Positions 1-9,357 of a stretch of 64,000 bases of DNA are shown piece by piece. Every line of letters starts with the position of its first letter. Position 1 is the stretch's first letter. The notes beneath the pieces were generated by a model that saw only the letters and a list, made by a program, of their open reading frames with translations, did no database searches and had not been told where the DNA came from. Source of the DNA: Lysobacterales bacterium. Lineage in GTDB: Bacteria > Pseudomonadota > Gammaproteobacteria > Xanthomonadales > Ahniellaceae. A program made the position numbers and the translations under genes. The stretch covers positions 1 to 64,000 of the forward strand of contig JACPFU010000023.1 of the NCBI GenBank assembly GCA_016182785.1, written 5' to 3'.

Positions 1-59
1 AAGTCGTCGAGCCTGACCGTCGTGAACAGCGCTTCCTGAGTTACATCGGCTCCGCGCAT
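1..59 (-). CDS. IS transposase, N-terminal fragment cut by window edge
   Basis: Only the first 19 codons are inside the window, read leftwards from the ATG at 59. They begin MRGADVTQEALFTT, which resembles the start of a group of DDE transposases whose N-termini read MRGxDxxxExLF. The stretch upstream of the ATG ends near 150 in CAGCCTGTTGAAAAT on the minus strand, a sequence that looks like the terminal repeat of such elements. I infer the edge of an insertion sequence. The exact IS family (IS5- or IS1182-like) cannot be settled from this fragment. Confidence 0.55.
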   Translation of the reverse strand, partial: MRGADVTQEALFTTVRLDD

Positions 60-152
60 CGCGCTCCATCCGTTCCGGAAAACCGCGCAGGTATCGCAAG
101 CTTTGTGCCTGACAGCCATGCGTGGCGTGGGGGATTTTCAACAGGCTGCTAG
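1..152 (-). mobile_element. Putative insertion sequence end
   Basis: This stretch holds the transposase start (59 leftwards), about 90 bases of leader, and an apparent terminal sequence ending in CTAG at 149-152 (CTAGCAGCCTGTTGAAAA on the minus strand). The stop codon of the neighbouring hicB-like gene (149-151) falls exactly at this boundary. The other end of the element lies outside the window, so neither the inverted repeat pair nor a target duplication can be checked here. Confidence 0.45.
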
Positions 153-583
153 GCCGCGATTTTCGTCACGACCAGCGATGCGCGCCGGCCCAGTGCTGCC
201 AGTGCCGCCTCGAGTTGGTCGAGTGTGGACTCGTGGTCGATGTCCAGGATGCGACGCACCTGCCGCGCATCGACGCCAAGCCGTGCGGTCAGCATCGCCT
301 GGGTCATGCCGGCCTGGCGCATGGCCAGATGGATCGCGAACTTGAAGGCCACCCGCGCGGGCAACGCGACGACTGGCTGGCCGCGGGTCGGTTTGGACGC
401 TCGCGGCAATGGACGGCCGGCATCGACGTATCCCGACAACGCCACGAGCAATGCGTCTTCGGCCAGGGCCAGGGCTTCCGGTCTGGATGCGGCCGCCGTG
501 ATCGCCTCGGGTACATCGACAAAACGCACGCCAACCTGCCCGCTGGCATAGCGCTTGAGCGTAACCGGGTAGGCAAGCCTCAT
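149..583 (-). CDS. hicB: HicB-type antitoxin with C-terminal helix-turn-helix
   Basis: The 144-residue protein has the HicB partial RNase H-like fold signature at the N-terminus (YPVTLKRYASGQVGVRFVD, then a LALAEDAL helix and a short GYVDAGRPLP segment). A DNA-binding helix-turn-helix follows at about residues 85-125 (RQAGMTQAMLTARLGVD). HicB proteins neutralise the HicA mRNA interferase and repress their own operon. The start is supported by AAGGAG eight bases upstream of the ATG. No HicA-like ORF is visible upstream, so this is either an orphan or its toxin lies beyond the IS edge. The C-terminus ends exactly at the putative IS boundary and may have been trimmed by the insertion. Confidence 0.75.
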   Translation of the reverse strand: MRLAYPVTLKRYASGQVGVRFVDVPEAITAAASRPEALALAEDALLVALSGYVDAGRPLPRASKPTRGQPVVALPARVAFKFAIHLAMRQAGMTQAMLTARLGVDARQVRRILDIDHESTLDQLEAALAALGRRASLVVTKIAA

Positions 584-691
584 CGATTCAACTCCTTCAG
601 TCGCGTGCCCAGTTGTTTGCAGATGTCATCCAGGACATCTGGATTGAATTCGATCTGCATCGAAGGCATCAGGCGTGCGGCAGCAGCGCCC

Positions 692-1108
692 TCACGGCAA
701 TTCTGGAAGCGGGCTTCCGTCGCCCTCTTCGCTGATTGCCAGGAGAAATGGAGCGGAAGGCGGTGGCGGCAATCGAGAGCCGGCGTACATTCCGCGCATG
801 CAGACATCGACCTCGCTCGTCGCATCGGAGCGAACATCGACGATTTCACCATCGGCATCGAGAGCCAATATGTAGGTGACCTTCTTGAGCGACATCAGCA
901 CGGCTTCGCACCCTGGTGGAATCGGAGTTCGCAACGCCTCGAAGGGGCCGATGATGGAACGGCCGTATTCGGCCCCCTGCGCCGTGGATTCGTCGATGCG
1001 ACTTTGAGCTCGCCATCGGTGGTACTCGCTGGGGTTGTGCTCGGATGAATCGCATCCGGGCAAGCATGCGGCAAGAATCGTCAACAGCAAGACAGGATGC
1101 CTCATCAT
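692..1108 (-). CDS. Uncharacterised lipoprotein
   Basis: The product is about 138 residues. It starts [19 protein letters not shown], a lipoprotein signal peptide with a clear lipobox (LPGC), so it should be lipidated on the cysteine and membrane anchored. The mature part has no family I recognise. [20 protein letters not shown] stretch looks like a small beta-hairpin domain, and the C-terminus is proline and acid rich. The open frame continues upstream without a signal sequence, so the ATG pair at 1105-1108 is preferred. It is divergent from the ABC transporter at 1257. The 108 bases between its stop and hicB hold nothing convincing. Confidence 0.6.
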   Translation of the reverse strand: MMRHPVLLLTILAACLPGCDSSEHNPSEYHRWRAQSRIDESTAQGAEYGRSIIGPFEALRTPIPPGCEAVLMSLKKVTYILALDADGEIVDVRSDATSEVDVCMRGMYAGSRLPPPPSAPFLLAISEEGDGSPLPELP

Positions 1109-1256
1109 TGCTTGGTGTCTAGGAGCAAGGGACGGTCGAGCATACTTCAGCTCGGCCCGGCAGGAATCCGGCGCCTCGGTCTGGCTGGCCACAGGTCGGC
1201 GAGCTGGTGTTTGGCAGAGCTACACTCCCGAGCCTCAGCATCGGCAGGGAACAGGT

Positions 1257-2215
<959 letters not shown>

Positions 2216-2219
<4 letters not shown>

Positions 2220-2977
2220 ACTGGCTCGCGATTGCCGCAATCTACAAGTTCGAGATGTCGCGCTGGTTCCGCACCATCGGCCAGAGCGTGGCCTCGCCGG
2301 TGCTGTCGACCTCGCTCTATTTCATCGTGTTCGGCGCCGCGATCGGTGCGCGCATGGGCGCGATCGACGGCGTCGCCTACGGCGCCTTCATCATCCCCGG
2401 CCTGATGATGTTGTCGATCTTGAACGAGAGCATCGGCAATGCCTCGTTCGGCATCTACTTCCCGAAATGGTCGGGCACGATCTTCGAGATCCTGTCGGCG
2501 CCAGTGTCCTGGGGCGAGATGCTGCTCGGTTATGTCGGTGCCGCGACCACCAAGTCGATGCTGCTCGGAGCGCTGATCCTGGTCACCGCGCGCGTGTTCG
2601 TGCCCTACGAAATCGCGCATCCGTTCTGGATGCTGTGCTTTCTGCTGCTGACCGCGGCCAGCTTCTCGCTGTTCGGATTCCTGATCGGCATCTGGGCCGA
2701 CAGCTGGGAGAAGCTGCAGACCATCCCGATGCTGGTGATCACGCCGCTGACCTTCCTCGGCGGCGCGTTCTACTCGATCGACATGCTGCCCTCGCCGTGG
2801 CGCGAACTCACCTTCTTCAACCCCGTCGTGTATCTGATCTCCGGCTTCCGCTGGAGCTTCTACGGCGTCTCCGACGTGCAGATCGAAATCAGCCTCGCCG
2901 CCATCCTCGGGTTCCTGACCGCCTGCATCCTTACCGCCCGCTGGATGATCCTGAGCGGCTATCGCCTGAAGCGCTGA
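2216..2977 (+). CDS. ABC-2 type permease, YadH-like
   Basis: A 253-residue integral membrane protein with about six hydrophobic segments, for example [16 protein letters not shown] near the N-terminus and [17 protein letters not shown] near the C-terminus. It carries the ABC-2 signature region around [18 protein letters not shown]. Its start codon overlaps the stop of the ATP-binding gene, so the two form an operon. The pair matches E. coli YadGH in size and order. The transported molecule is unknown. Confidence 0.88.
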
Positions 2978-3044
2978 CGCGATCCGTGTTCACGACGGAG
3001 CGACGGAGTCCGCGGATACGCTGCCCGTCTCTGCGGGGAATGCC

Positions 3045-4484
3045 ATGCGCGTCGCCATCGTCTGGTTTCGTCGTGATCTGCGTCTGATCGACAACCCGGC
3101 GCTTGATGCCGCGGTGCGCAGCGGGCTGCCGATTGTCGCGCTGTACGTGCACAGTCCCGAGGAAGACGGAGACTGGCGTGCGGGGGCGGCGAGCAACTGG
3201 TGGTTGCACCACAGCCTGGTTGCGCTCGATGCGCAGTTGCGCGAGCGCGGTGGGCGCTTGCTGGTGCGGCGCGGGCCGGCGCTGGCTGCGATGCTGCGCG
3301 TCATCGCCGAGACCGGTGCGGCGGCGGTGTACTGGAATCGCTGCTACGAGCCCGCGTCGATCGCGCGCGATCGGGCTATCCAGTCGCAGCTTCAGGCCGA
3401 TGGGCTCACGGTCGAGAGTCACAACGCGGCGCTGTTCGTCGAGCCGTGGCAGGTCACGACCCAGAGCGGGCAGCCCTATCGCGTGTTCACGCCATTCTGG
3501 AAGAACGTGATCGGGCGAGTCACGCACGCGCTGCCGTCGCCGGCGCCGCGGGCGCTGCGTTGGAGCGACGCGACGCTGCCGGGCGAAGCCATCGAGTCGC
3601 TGGGTCTGCTGCCGCAGTTCGCCTGGGACCGCGGGCTGCGCGCGACCTGGACGCCAGGCGAGCAGGGTGCGTTGCGGCGCCTGCGCGCGTTCGCAGCGCA
3701 GGCGACGCGCTACGCGCAGGCGCGCGATCGGCCGGATCAGGCCGGCACCTCGATGCTGTCGCCGCACCTGCATTTCGGCGAGGTCTCGCCGCGCCAGGTG
3801 CTGGCCGCGTTGCAGCGCGAAGCACAGGGCGATCCGGGCTGGATGGATCGCGTCGAGCCCTATCTGCGCGAGCTCGGTTGGCGCGAGTTCGCGCACCACC
3901 TGCTGTACCACTTCCCGGCAACGGTCGAGCACAACCTCAATGCCCGCTTCGACCACTTGGCGTGGGCCGAACCGGAAGCGAAACTGCTGCGGGCGTGGCA
4001 ACGCGGCCGCACCGGCATCCCGATCGTCGACGCCGGCATGCGCCAGCTCTGGGAGATCGGCTGGATGCACAACCGCGTGCGCATGATCGTCGCCTCGTTC
4101 CTGACCAAGAACCTGCGCTACCACTGGCGCCACGGCGCGCGCTGGTTCTGGGACACGCTGGTCGACGCCGACCTTGCCGCGAACACGCTCGGCTGGCAGT
4201 GGGTGGCCGGAACCGGTGCCGATGCCGCGCCGTATTTCCGCATCTTCAATCCGGTGCTGCAGGGCGAGCGCTTCGATCCGCATGGGCACTACGTCCGGCG
4301 TTACCTGCCCGAATTGGCGCGGGTTCCGGCCGCGCGAATCCATCGGCCATGGACGCTGGCGCCGGCGCAGCAGCAAGAGTTCGGCGTTTGCGACGTGTAT
4401 GCGAGGCCGCTGGTGGACCTCGCGCGCAGTCGCGAGGCGGCGCTGGAAGCGCACGCACGAATGCGTGCCGGCGAACCTCGTTGA
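3045..4484 (+). CDS. phrB: Deoxyribodipyrimidine (CPD) photolyase
   Basis: The enzyme splits cyclobutane pyrimidine dimers in DNA using light, reduced FAD and an antenna cofactor. The 479-residue product opens with the photolyase start VAIVWFRRDLRLIDN. The C-terminal FAD domain is complete: GWMHNRVRMIVASFL, then NTLGWQWVAGTGADAAPYF and FRIFNPVLQGERFDP, which carry the FAD contacts and tryptophans of class I CPD photolyases. GGGGA precedes the ATG. Length is normal for the class. It lies 67 bases after the ABC permease, apparently as a separate unit. Confidence 0.93.
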   Translation: MRVAIVWFRRDLRLIDNPALDAAVRSGLPIVALYVHSPEEDGDWRAGAASNWWLHHSLVALDAQLRERGGRLLVRRGPALAAMLRVIAETGAAAVYWNRCYEPASIARDRAIQSQLQADGLTVESHNAALFVEPWQVTTQSGQPYRVFTPFWKNVIGRVTHALPSPAPRALRWSDATLPGEAIESLGLLPQFAWDRGLRATWTPGEQGALRRLRAFAAQATRYAQARDRPDQAGTSMLSPHLHFGEVSPRQVLAALQREAQGDPGWMDRVEPYLRELGWREFAHHLLYHFPATVEHNLNARFDHLAWAEPEAKLLRAWQRGRTGIPIVDAGMRQLWEIGWMHNRVRMIVASFLTKNLRYHWRHGARWFWDTLVDADLAANTLGWQWVAGTGADAAPYFRIFNPVLQGERFDPHGHYVRRYLPELARVPAARIHRPWTLAPAQQQEFGVCDVYARPLVDLARSREAALEAHARMRAGEPR

Positions 4485-4543
4485 CGCGTCTGGGATGCAC
4501 CGGTACAACCGGGGCTGGCGAATCGGGAACGGGAGCGCGGGTC

Positions 4544-6187
4544 ATGGCAGTGATGACGATGGGGCGGCGCGGTCGCGAACCGATGTCCAAGGTCGATACC
4601 GCGTGGCTGCGCATGGAGCGTTCGACCAACCTGATGATGATCTCCGGCGTGATGATGTTCGAGAGCGAACTCGACATCGGCCGCTTCAAGCGCATGCTGC
4701 GCGAGCGCTTTCTCGCCTATCGCCGATTCCAGCAGAAGGCGGTGGATACGCCGGCCGGCGCCTACTGGGAGACCGATACCGACTTCGATCTGGACTGGCA
4801 TGTGCGGTTGACCGCGCTGCCCGGCAAGGGCGGGCGCGAGGAGTTGCAACGGCTGGTCTCGCACCTTGCCTCGACCCCGCTCGATGCGTCGAAGCCGCGC
4901 TGGCAGTTCCATGTCGTCGAGAAGTACAACGGCGGCAGCGCGCTGATCACGCGCATCCACCACTGCTACGCCGACGGCATCGCGCTGATCCAGGTGCTGC
5001 TGTCGCTGACCGACGTGAAACCGTCGCCGGAGAAGCACATCGAACTCGCCAAGACCTGGCTCAGCGAGGATCGCGGTTCGGTGCTCGAACGCCTGCTGCA
5101 ACCTGCGCGCGAAGGACTGACCAGCGCGCTGCACATGGGCGAGAAGGTGATCGAGAAGGGGCAGGAGTTGCTGCAGCATCCGGAACTGGTGCAGAAGCTC
5201 GCGCACGAAGGCGGCGAGATCGCGCGCGAACTGGCGATCGCGGTGAGCCTGCCGGACGATCCGCTGACCCGGTTCAAGGGCGCGCTCGGCGTCAGCAAGC
5301 GCTGCGCCTGGGCCGAGCCGCTGCCGCTGGAGGAAGTGAAGATCGTCGGCCGCGCGCTGGGCTGCACCGTCAACGACGTGTTGCTGGCCTGCGCCGCGGG
5401 CGCGTTGCGCTCGTACCTGCTCGAACGTGGGGAAGACCCCGAGGGACTGACCATCCGCGCCACGGTTCCGGTCAACCTGCGACCGCTGGAGCACGCCAAG
5501 AAGCTCGGCAACCACTTCGGGCTGGTGTTCCTGAACCTGCCGATCGGCGAGTCGAATCCGTTGCGCCGGCTGGAGCGCGTCGCCGAGAACATGCGCGAGC
5601 TGAAGCGGTCGCGCCAGGCGATCGTCGCGTTCGGCCTGCTTGCGGCGCTCGGCATGGCGCCGGCAGCGCTGCAGAAGACCGCGCTGGAGATGTTCAGCCG
5701 CAAGGCGACTGCAGTCGCGACCAACGTGCCGGGTCCGCAGATGCCGCTGTATTTTGCCGGCTGCAGGATCGTCGAGCAGATGTTCTGGGTGCCGCAGACC
5801 GGTTCGATCGGCATGGGCATCAGCATCCTGAGCTACGACGGCGCCGTGCACTTCGGCCTGATCACCGATGCCAAGCTGGTGCCGGACCCGGAGACGATCA
5901 TCAACCGCTTCGCCACCGAGTTCGAGAAGCTGCTGCTGATCGCGCTGATGGAGGACTGGAATACCGACATCACCCCGGCCGACGCCGAGGCCACGTTGCG
6001 CCGCTTCGTCTCCACCCAGGCCGCCGCACCGAAGCCTGCGCGTCGACGCAAGCCGGCTGCAGCGGCGGGCAACAAGCGCAAGGACGCGGCGTCCGCGGCG
6101 AGCGAGCCCGCGCCGGTGGCCAAGGCGGGTGCAGCGCACGCGAATCGTGCCGAGGCACAGAAGCGCAAGCTGCGCGATCTGGCCTGA
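4544..6187 (+). CDS. Wax ester synthase / diacylglycerol acyltransferase (WS/DGAT)
   Basis: The 547-residue protein has the acyltransferase motif HHxxxDG (His139-His140 to Asp144-Gly145, HHCYADG) and the second family block NDVLLACAAGALR. These enzymes join acyl-CoA to fatty alcohols or diacylglycerol to make neutral storage lipid. The family N-terminus is recognisable (MSKVDTAWLRMERSTNLM), so either the ATG at 4544, after GGGAGCG, or one a few codons later is the start. Residues from about 485 form an Ala/Lys/Arg-rich disordered tail that the core family does not need. It stands alone, with no lipid genes beside it. Confidence 0.9.
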   Translation: MAVMTMGRRGREPMSKVDTAWLRMERSTNLMMISGVMMFESELDIGRFKRMLRERFLAYRRFQQKAVDTPAGAYWETDTDFDLDWHVRLTALPGKGGREELQRLVSHLASTPLDASKPRWQFHVVEKYNGGSALITRIHHCYADGIALIQVLLSLTDVKPSPEKHIELAKTWLSEDRGSVLERLLQPAREGLTSALHMGEKVIEKGQELLQHPELVQKLAHEGGEIARELAIAVSLPDDPLTRFKGALGVSKRCAWAEPLPLEEVKIVGRALGCTVNDVLLACAAGALRSYLLERGEDPEGLTIRATVPVNLRPLEHAKKLGNHFGLVFLNLPIGESNPLRRLERVAENMRELKRSRQAIVAFGLLAALGMAPAALQKTALEMFSRKATAVATNVPGPQMPLYFAGCRIVEQMFWVPQTGSIGMGISILSYDGAVHFGLITDAKLVPDPETIINRFATEFEKLLLIALMEDWNTDITPADAEATLRRFVSTQAAAPKPARRRKPAAAAGNKRKDAASAASEPAPVAKAGAAHANRAEAQKRKLRDLA

Positions 6188-6263
6188 TTCCTGCACTGCC
6201 GCGCACGCTTGTGGCGGGCGCGCTGTGCTAGTTTCGCGCCCCGATCCAGACAGGGAGACTTCC

Positions 6264-6404
6264 ATGATCCACAAGATCCTGCGCGGCCTCGTGCTCGTCG
6301 CATTCGCGGCCGGACTGCTCGCGTGCAACACCGTCAAGGGCGTAGGCAAGGACCTGCAGAAGGCGGGCGAGAAGATCGAAGACAGCGCCGAGAAGCACTC
6401 GTAG
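6264..6404 (+). CDS. Entericidin-like small lipoprotein
   Basis: A 46-residue lipoprotein. The signal peptide ends in LLAC (lipobox), followed by NTVKGVGKDLQKAGEKIE, the typical entericidin A/B mature sequence. Entericidins are small envelope lipoproteins linked to stationary-phase or osmotic stress; the precise role here is unknown. A strong ribosome site (AGGGAG) lies eight bases before the ATG. Confidence 0.85.
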   Translation: MIHKILRGLVLVAFAAGLLACNTVKGVGKDLQKAGEKIEDSAEKHS

Positions 6405-6443
6405 CCGAAGGCCGCGTCGACGGCATCCACCGCACAAGAAAAA

Positions 6444-6467
6444 ACACCCGGCGTTGCCGCCGGGTGT
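6444..6467 (-). terminator. Rho-independent terminator of tRNA-Val
   Basis: A perfect 10-bp stem (ACACCCGGCG / CGCCGGGTGT) with a four-base loop. Read on the minus strand, the stem runs into TTTTTT, giving a canonical intrinsic terminator ten bases after the tRNA end. On the plus strand no T-run follows, so it serves the tRNA rather than the entericidin gene. Confidence 0.85.
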
Positions 6468-6477
6468 CTGGTCGATC

Positions 6478-6552
6478 TGGTGGGCGGTACAAGTTTCGAA
6501 CTTGTGACCCCTGCCGTGTGAAAGCAGTGCTCTACCGCTGAGCTAACCGCCC
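6478..6552 (-). tRNA. tRNA-Val (anticodon CAC)
   Basis: A full cloverleaf can be folded on the minus strand: acceptor GGGCGGT/ACCGCCC, D arm GCTC/GAGC, anticodon stem CTGCT/GGCAG around the loop TTCACAC (anticodon CAC, reading GUG), T arm ACAAG/CTTGT with TTCGAAA, discriminator A and an encoded CCA. It lies between the entericidin and DUF3011-like genes and has its own terminator. Confidence 0.97.
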
Positions 6553-6704
6553 GAAATGGGATGCCCGAAATCGGGGCGCGGACTATACGGGTCGAGGCTG
6601 CGGCGGTCAACCGGGTGCGACCGTTGCGGCTCCGGCTGGCGGGTTCGCGTGTCGTTCATGGATGCGAAATAGACTCGCCGCAACGGCGTTCAGGAAGGTG
6701 GGGC

Positions 6705-7235
6705 ATGCGCGGGTGGATCGGCATTCTGGCGTGGGCGGGGCTTGCGATGGCGTCGATTGCGGAGGTGCAGGCGGCGGGCGACGGGTACGTGATCCGCTGC
6801 GAGTCGCACCGCGGCCGCGACAACTACTGCACCGCGGATACCAGCGGCGGCGTGGTGTTGCGCCGCACCTTGAGCAAGGCCGCCTGCATCGAGGGCCAGA
6901 GTTGGGGGTTCGACGCGACCGGGATCTGGGTACACAAGGGCTGCCGCGCCGACTTCGACGTGCCGCGTGCCTACAGCTCGGGCCGCGGCTGGAGTTCGCA
7001 GCGCGGCTACGGTCGCTTCTATCGCGACGGCCAACAGGAGGCCGGCGGCAGCGTGCGCGTGCTGTGCGAGTCACGCGGCAAGACCCGGGTCGTGTGCCCG
7101 GTCGAAGGCATCAAGGACGTCGATCTGGTCTACGAGCGCAGCCGCGAACGCTGTCGCTACAACGTCAGCTGGGGTTTTGACGCGACGTCGATCTGGGTCG
7201 AACAGGGTTGCCGCGCGGAGTTTCTGGTGAACTGA
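6705..7235 (+). CDS. Secreted DUF3011-like protein
   Basis: 176 residues with a signal peptide (MRGWIGILAWAGLAMAS... cleaved after QAA). It contains two copies of a cysteine-containing module ending WGFDATGIWVHKGCRADF and WGFDATSIWVEQGCRAEF. This W-G-F-x-x-x-x-I-W-V-x-x-G-C-R-A-x-F signature is characteristic of DUF3011 proteins, which are exported and of unknown function. AGGAAGG precedes the ATG at 6705. The stop abuts the stop of the convergent gene at 7236 with no gap. Confidence 0.75.
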   Translation: MRGWIGILAWAGLAMASIAEVQAAGDGYVIRCESHRGRDNYCTADTSGGVVLRRTLSKAACIEGQSWGFDATGIWVHKGCRADFDVPRAYSSGRGWSSQRGYGRFYRDGQQEAGGSVRVLCESRGKTRVVCPVEGIKDVDLVYERSRERCRYNVSWGFDATSIWVEQGCRAEFLVN

Positions 7236-8105
7236 TCAGCGCGGCTTCTTCTTCGCCGGAGTTTTTTTGGCAGCGACCGGCTTCGCCGCCGGCTTGGGCG
7301 CGCCGCGACGTGCTGCGGCCTTGCGTGTGGCTGCGACCGGCGGTGCGGTGCGCTTCGATTTGGTGGGCGCGCTTGCGGGCTTCGGGATCAGCGGCAGTTC
7401 GGCGGTCGGGGCCAGTTGGGTCATGCGTTCGCGCCAGCTGCGCATCATGTCGAAGCTCTGGTCGAGCGCCGTGCGTGCCGAGCGCGTGGCCCAGTCGGTG
7501 AGTTGCGTGGGCGGGATCATCACCGCCGAACGCATCAGTTGCGGCCACTGCTTCAGGCTGGCCTCGCGCATCTTGCACAGCTTCTGCGCGCGACTGCCGA
7601 TCGCATAGGTGACGGCGATATTGGTCGCCGCGGCGGTGCCGATCTTGGCCAGCGGCCAGGCCTTGATCAGCAGGCGCGCGGCGAGACCCTTGCCCAGCGT
7701 TTCGGCGATCACCTGGCCGGTGCGCTTGGCGATTTCGTCGGCGCCGATGTTGGTCGCGGCAATGCCGAGCACGGCCATCTTCTCGGCGCCGGCGGGCAAC
7801 TCGAACTCGTACAGCGCGAAGGTCTCGAGCACCAGTTCGGCCTGCAACACGCTGACCAGGGCGGTGTCGGCCAGCGGTCCGAGCGCGAACGAGGCGATCC
7901 GGCCGATGCCGGGAATCGCGCCGGTCAGCGCCGACAACGCGCCGACCGCACCCGCCTGCAGGCATTTCGAGCGCACCAGCATCTTGTGCAGGGCGTCGCG
8001 CCCCGCCTTCGGATGGGCCTGGCGCAGGCGTTCGACACGCGCGAGGGCGGCATCGCGGTCGGCATGGGTGACGGCATCCCACAGGGACAGGCTGGATTGG
8101 CGCAT
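7236..8105 (-). CDS. Uncharacterised protein with glycine-rich helices and basic tail
   Basis: 289 residues. The middle (about 55-190) has glycine-rich hydrophobic stretches ([43 protein letters not shown]) suggesting membrane-associated helices and faintly recalling EcsC-family proteins. From about residue 240 the protein becomes an Ala/Pro/Lys-rich, histone H1-like tail ([12 protein letters not shown]) likely to bind nucleic acid or acidic surfaces. I cannot assign a function. It converges on the DUF3011-like gene and diverges from mtnA. Confidence 0.6.
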   Translation of the reverse strand: MRQSSLSLWDAVTHADRDAALARVERLRQAHPKAGRDALHKMLVRSKCLQAGAVGALSALTGAIPGIGRIASFALGPLADTALVSVLQAELVLETFALYEFELPAGAEKMAVLGIAATNIGADEIAKRTGQVIAETLGKGLAARLLIKAWPLAKIGTAAATNIAVTYAIGSRAQKLCKMREASLKQWPQLMRSAVMIPPTQLTDWATRSARTALDQSFDMMRSWRERMTQLAPTAELPLIPKPASAPTKSKRTAPPVAATRKAAARRGAPKPAAKPVAAKKTPAKKKPR

Positions 8106-8198
8106 TGGCCGATTATGACCATTGCCGCGCGCGGCGACAGGGGTGCGCGAAACGGGGGCGGTCGCTACGCTTTGCGGCCCGCTTCCGAGCCCGCGCCC

Positions 8199-9251
8199 AT
8201 GATCGACTACGACCGCTACGACCGCATCCGTGCCGTGCAATGGCAGGGCAGGGCGCTGCGCCTGCTCGACCAGCGTGTGTTGCCGCTGCGCACCGAGTAC
8301 ATCGACTGCCATGACGCGGCCGAGGTCGCCACTGCGATCTGCAACCTGACCGTGCGCGGTGCGCCGGCGATCGGCATCGCGGCGGCCTATGGCATCGCGC
8401 TCGCGGCGCGTGCGCTCGCCGACGCGACGACCGGGCTCGTGCACGCCGAGGCACTGCGCGACGCATTCGCCGTCCTGCGCGCCTCGCGCCCGACCGCGGT
8501 GAACCTGTTCTGGGCGCTGGACCGGATGGCGCGAGTGCTCGGTGCAGCCGTTTCCGCCGAGCGTCTGGAGCAGGAAGCGATCGCGATCGAGCGCGAGGAT
8601 CTGGCGGCGAACCGGCGCATGGGCGAACTCGGTGCGGCCCTGATCGCGCCCGGCTCCGGCGTGCTGACCCACTGCAATACCGGCTCGCTCGCCACCGCCG
8701 GCTTCGGCACTGCGCTCGGCGTGATCCGCGCCGCCTACGCGCAGGGCCGCCTCACGCGCGTGTTCCACACCGAAACCCGGCCGTGGCTGCAGGGCACGCG
8801 CCTGACCGCGTGGGAACTGCTGACCGACGGCATCCCGGCGAAACTCATTGCCGACTCGGCGGCCGCGCACCTGCTGTCGACCGGCGCGGTGCAATGGGTG
8901 ATCGTCGGCGCCGATCGCATCGCCGCGAACGGCGACACCGCGAACAAGATCGGCACCCTCCAACTCGCGGTCGCAGCCCGCCATTTTGGCGCGAAGTTCA
9001 TGGTCGTCGCACCGAGTTCCACGGTCGACATGGCGATGCCGAATGGTCGCGACATCCACATCGAACTGCGCGAGCCGAAAGAACTGCTGGAACACGCCGG
9101 GCATCGTGTCGCGGCCGCGGGCGTGGACGCGTGGAATCCGGTGTTCGATGTCGCGCCGGCGACGCTGATCGACGCCATCGTCACCGAGCGCGGCGTGATC
9201 GAAAACCCCGATGCCGCGAAGATGGCTGCGGTGTTCGCGCCGGGCGCCTGA
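8199..9251 (+). CDS. mtnA: S-methyl-5-thioribose-1-phosphate isomerase
   Basis: The enzyme converts methylthioribose-1-phosphate to methylthioribulose-1-phosphate in methionine salvage. The 350-residue product has [15 protein letters not shown] near the N-terminus, the catalytic cysteine in [11 protein letters not shown] and the catalytic aspartate in [18 protein letters not shown]. These distinguish it from the related eIF2B subunits. Length is standard. No other methionine-salvage gene is in the window; the neighbour is gyrA, an arrangement I recall from xanthomonads. Confidence 0.93.
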   Translation: MIDYDRYDRIRAVQWQGRALRLLDQRVLPLRTEYIDCHDAAEVATAICNLTVRGAPAIGIAAAYGIALAARALADATTGLVHAEALRDAFAVLRASRPTAVNLFWALDRMARVLGAAVSAERLEQEAIAIEREDLAANRRMGELGAALIAPGSGVLTHCNTGSLATAGFGTALGVIRAAYAQGRLTRVFHTETRPWLQGTRLTAWELLTDGIPAKLIADSAAAHLLSTGAVQWVIVGADRIAANGDTANKIGTLQLAVAARHFGAKFMVVAPSSTVDMAMPNGRDIHIELREPKELLEHAGHRVAAAGVDAWNPVFDVAPATLIDAIVTERGVIENPDAAKMAAVFAPGA

Positions 9252-9357
9252 GCGCGGGCGTCCGGAGCCCTTTCCCTGCTAGAATCCGCGGCTTCGCACG
9301 CGCCTTTTTCGGCTCTTCGGGCGGGTGTGCAATCGACTGATTCTGCAGGGATTCCTG

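Noticed and set aside
580-858. Small frame just upstream of hicB considered as a hicA toxin gene
   Set aside because: The translation lacks the HicA double-stranded RNA-binding pattern (no G-S-H-x-x-F or H-P-x-x block), and most of it overlaps the lipoprotein gene in another frame.
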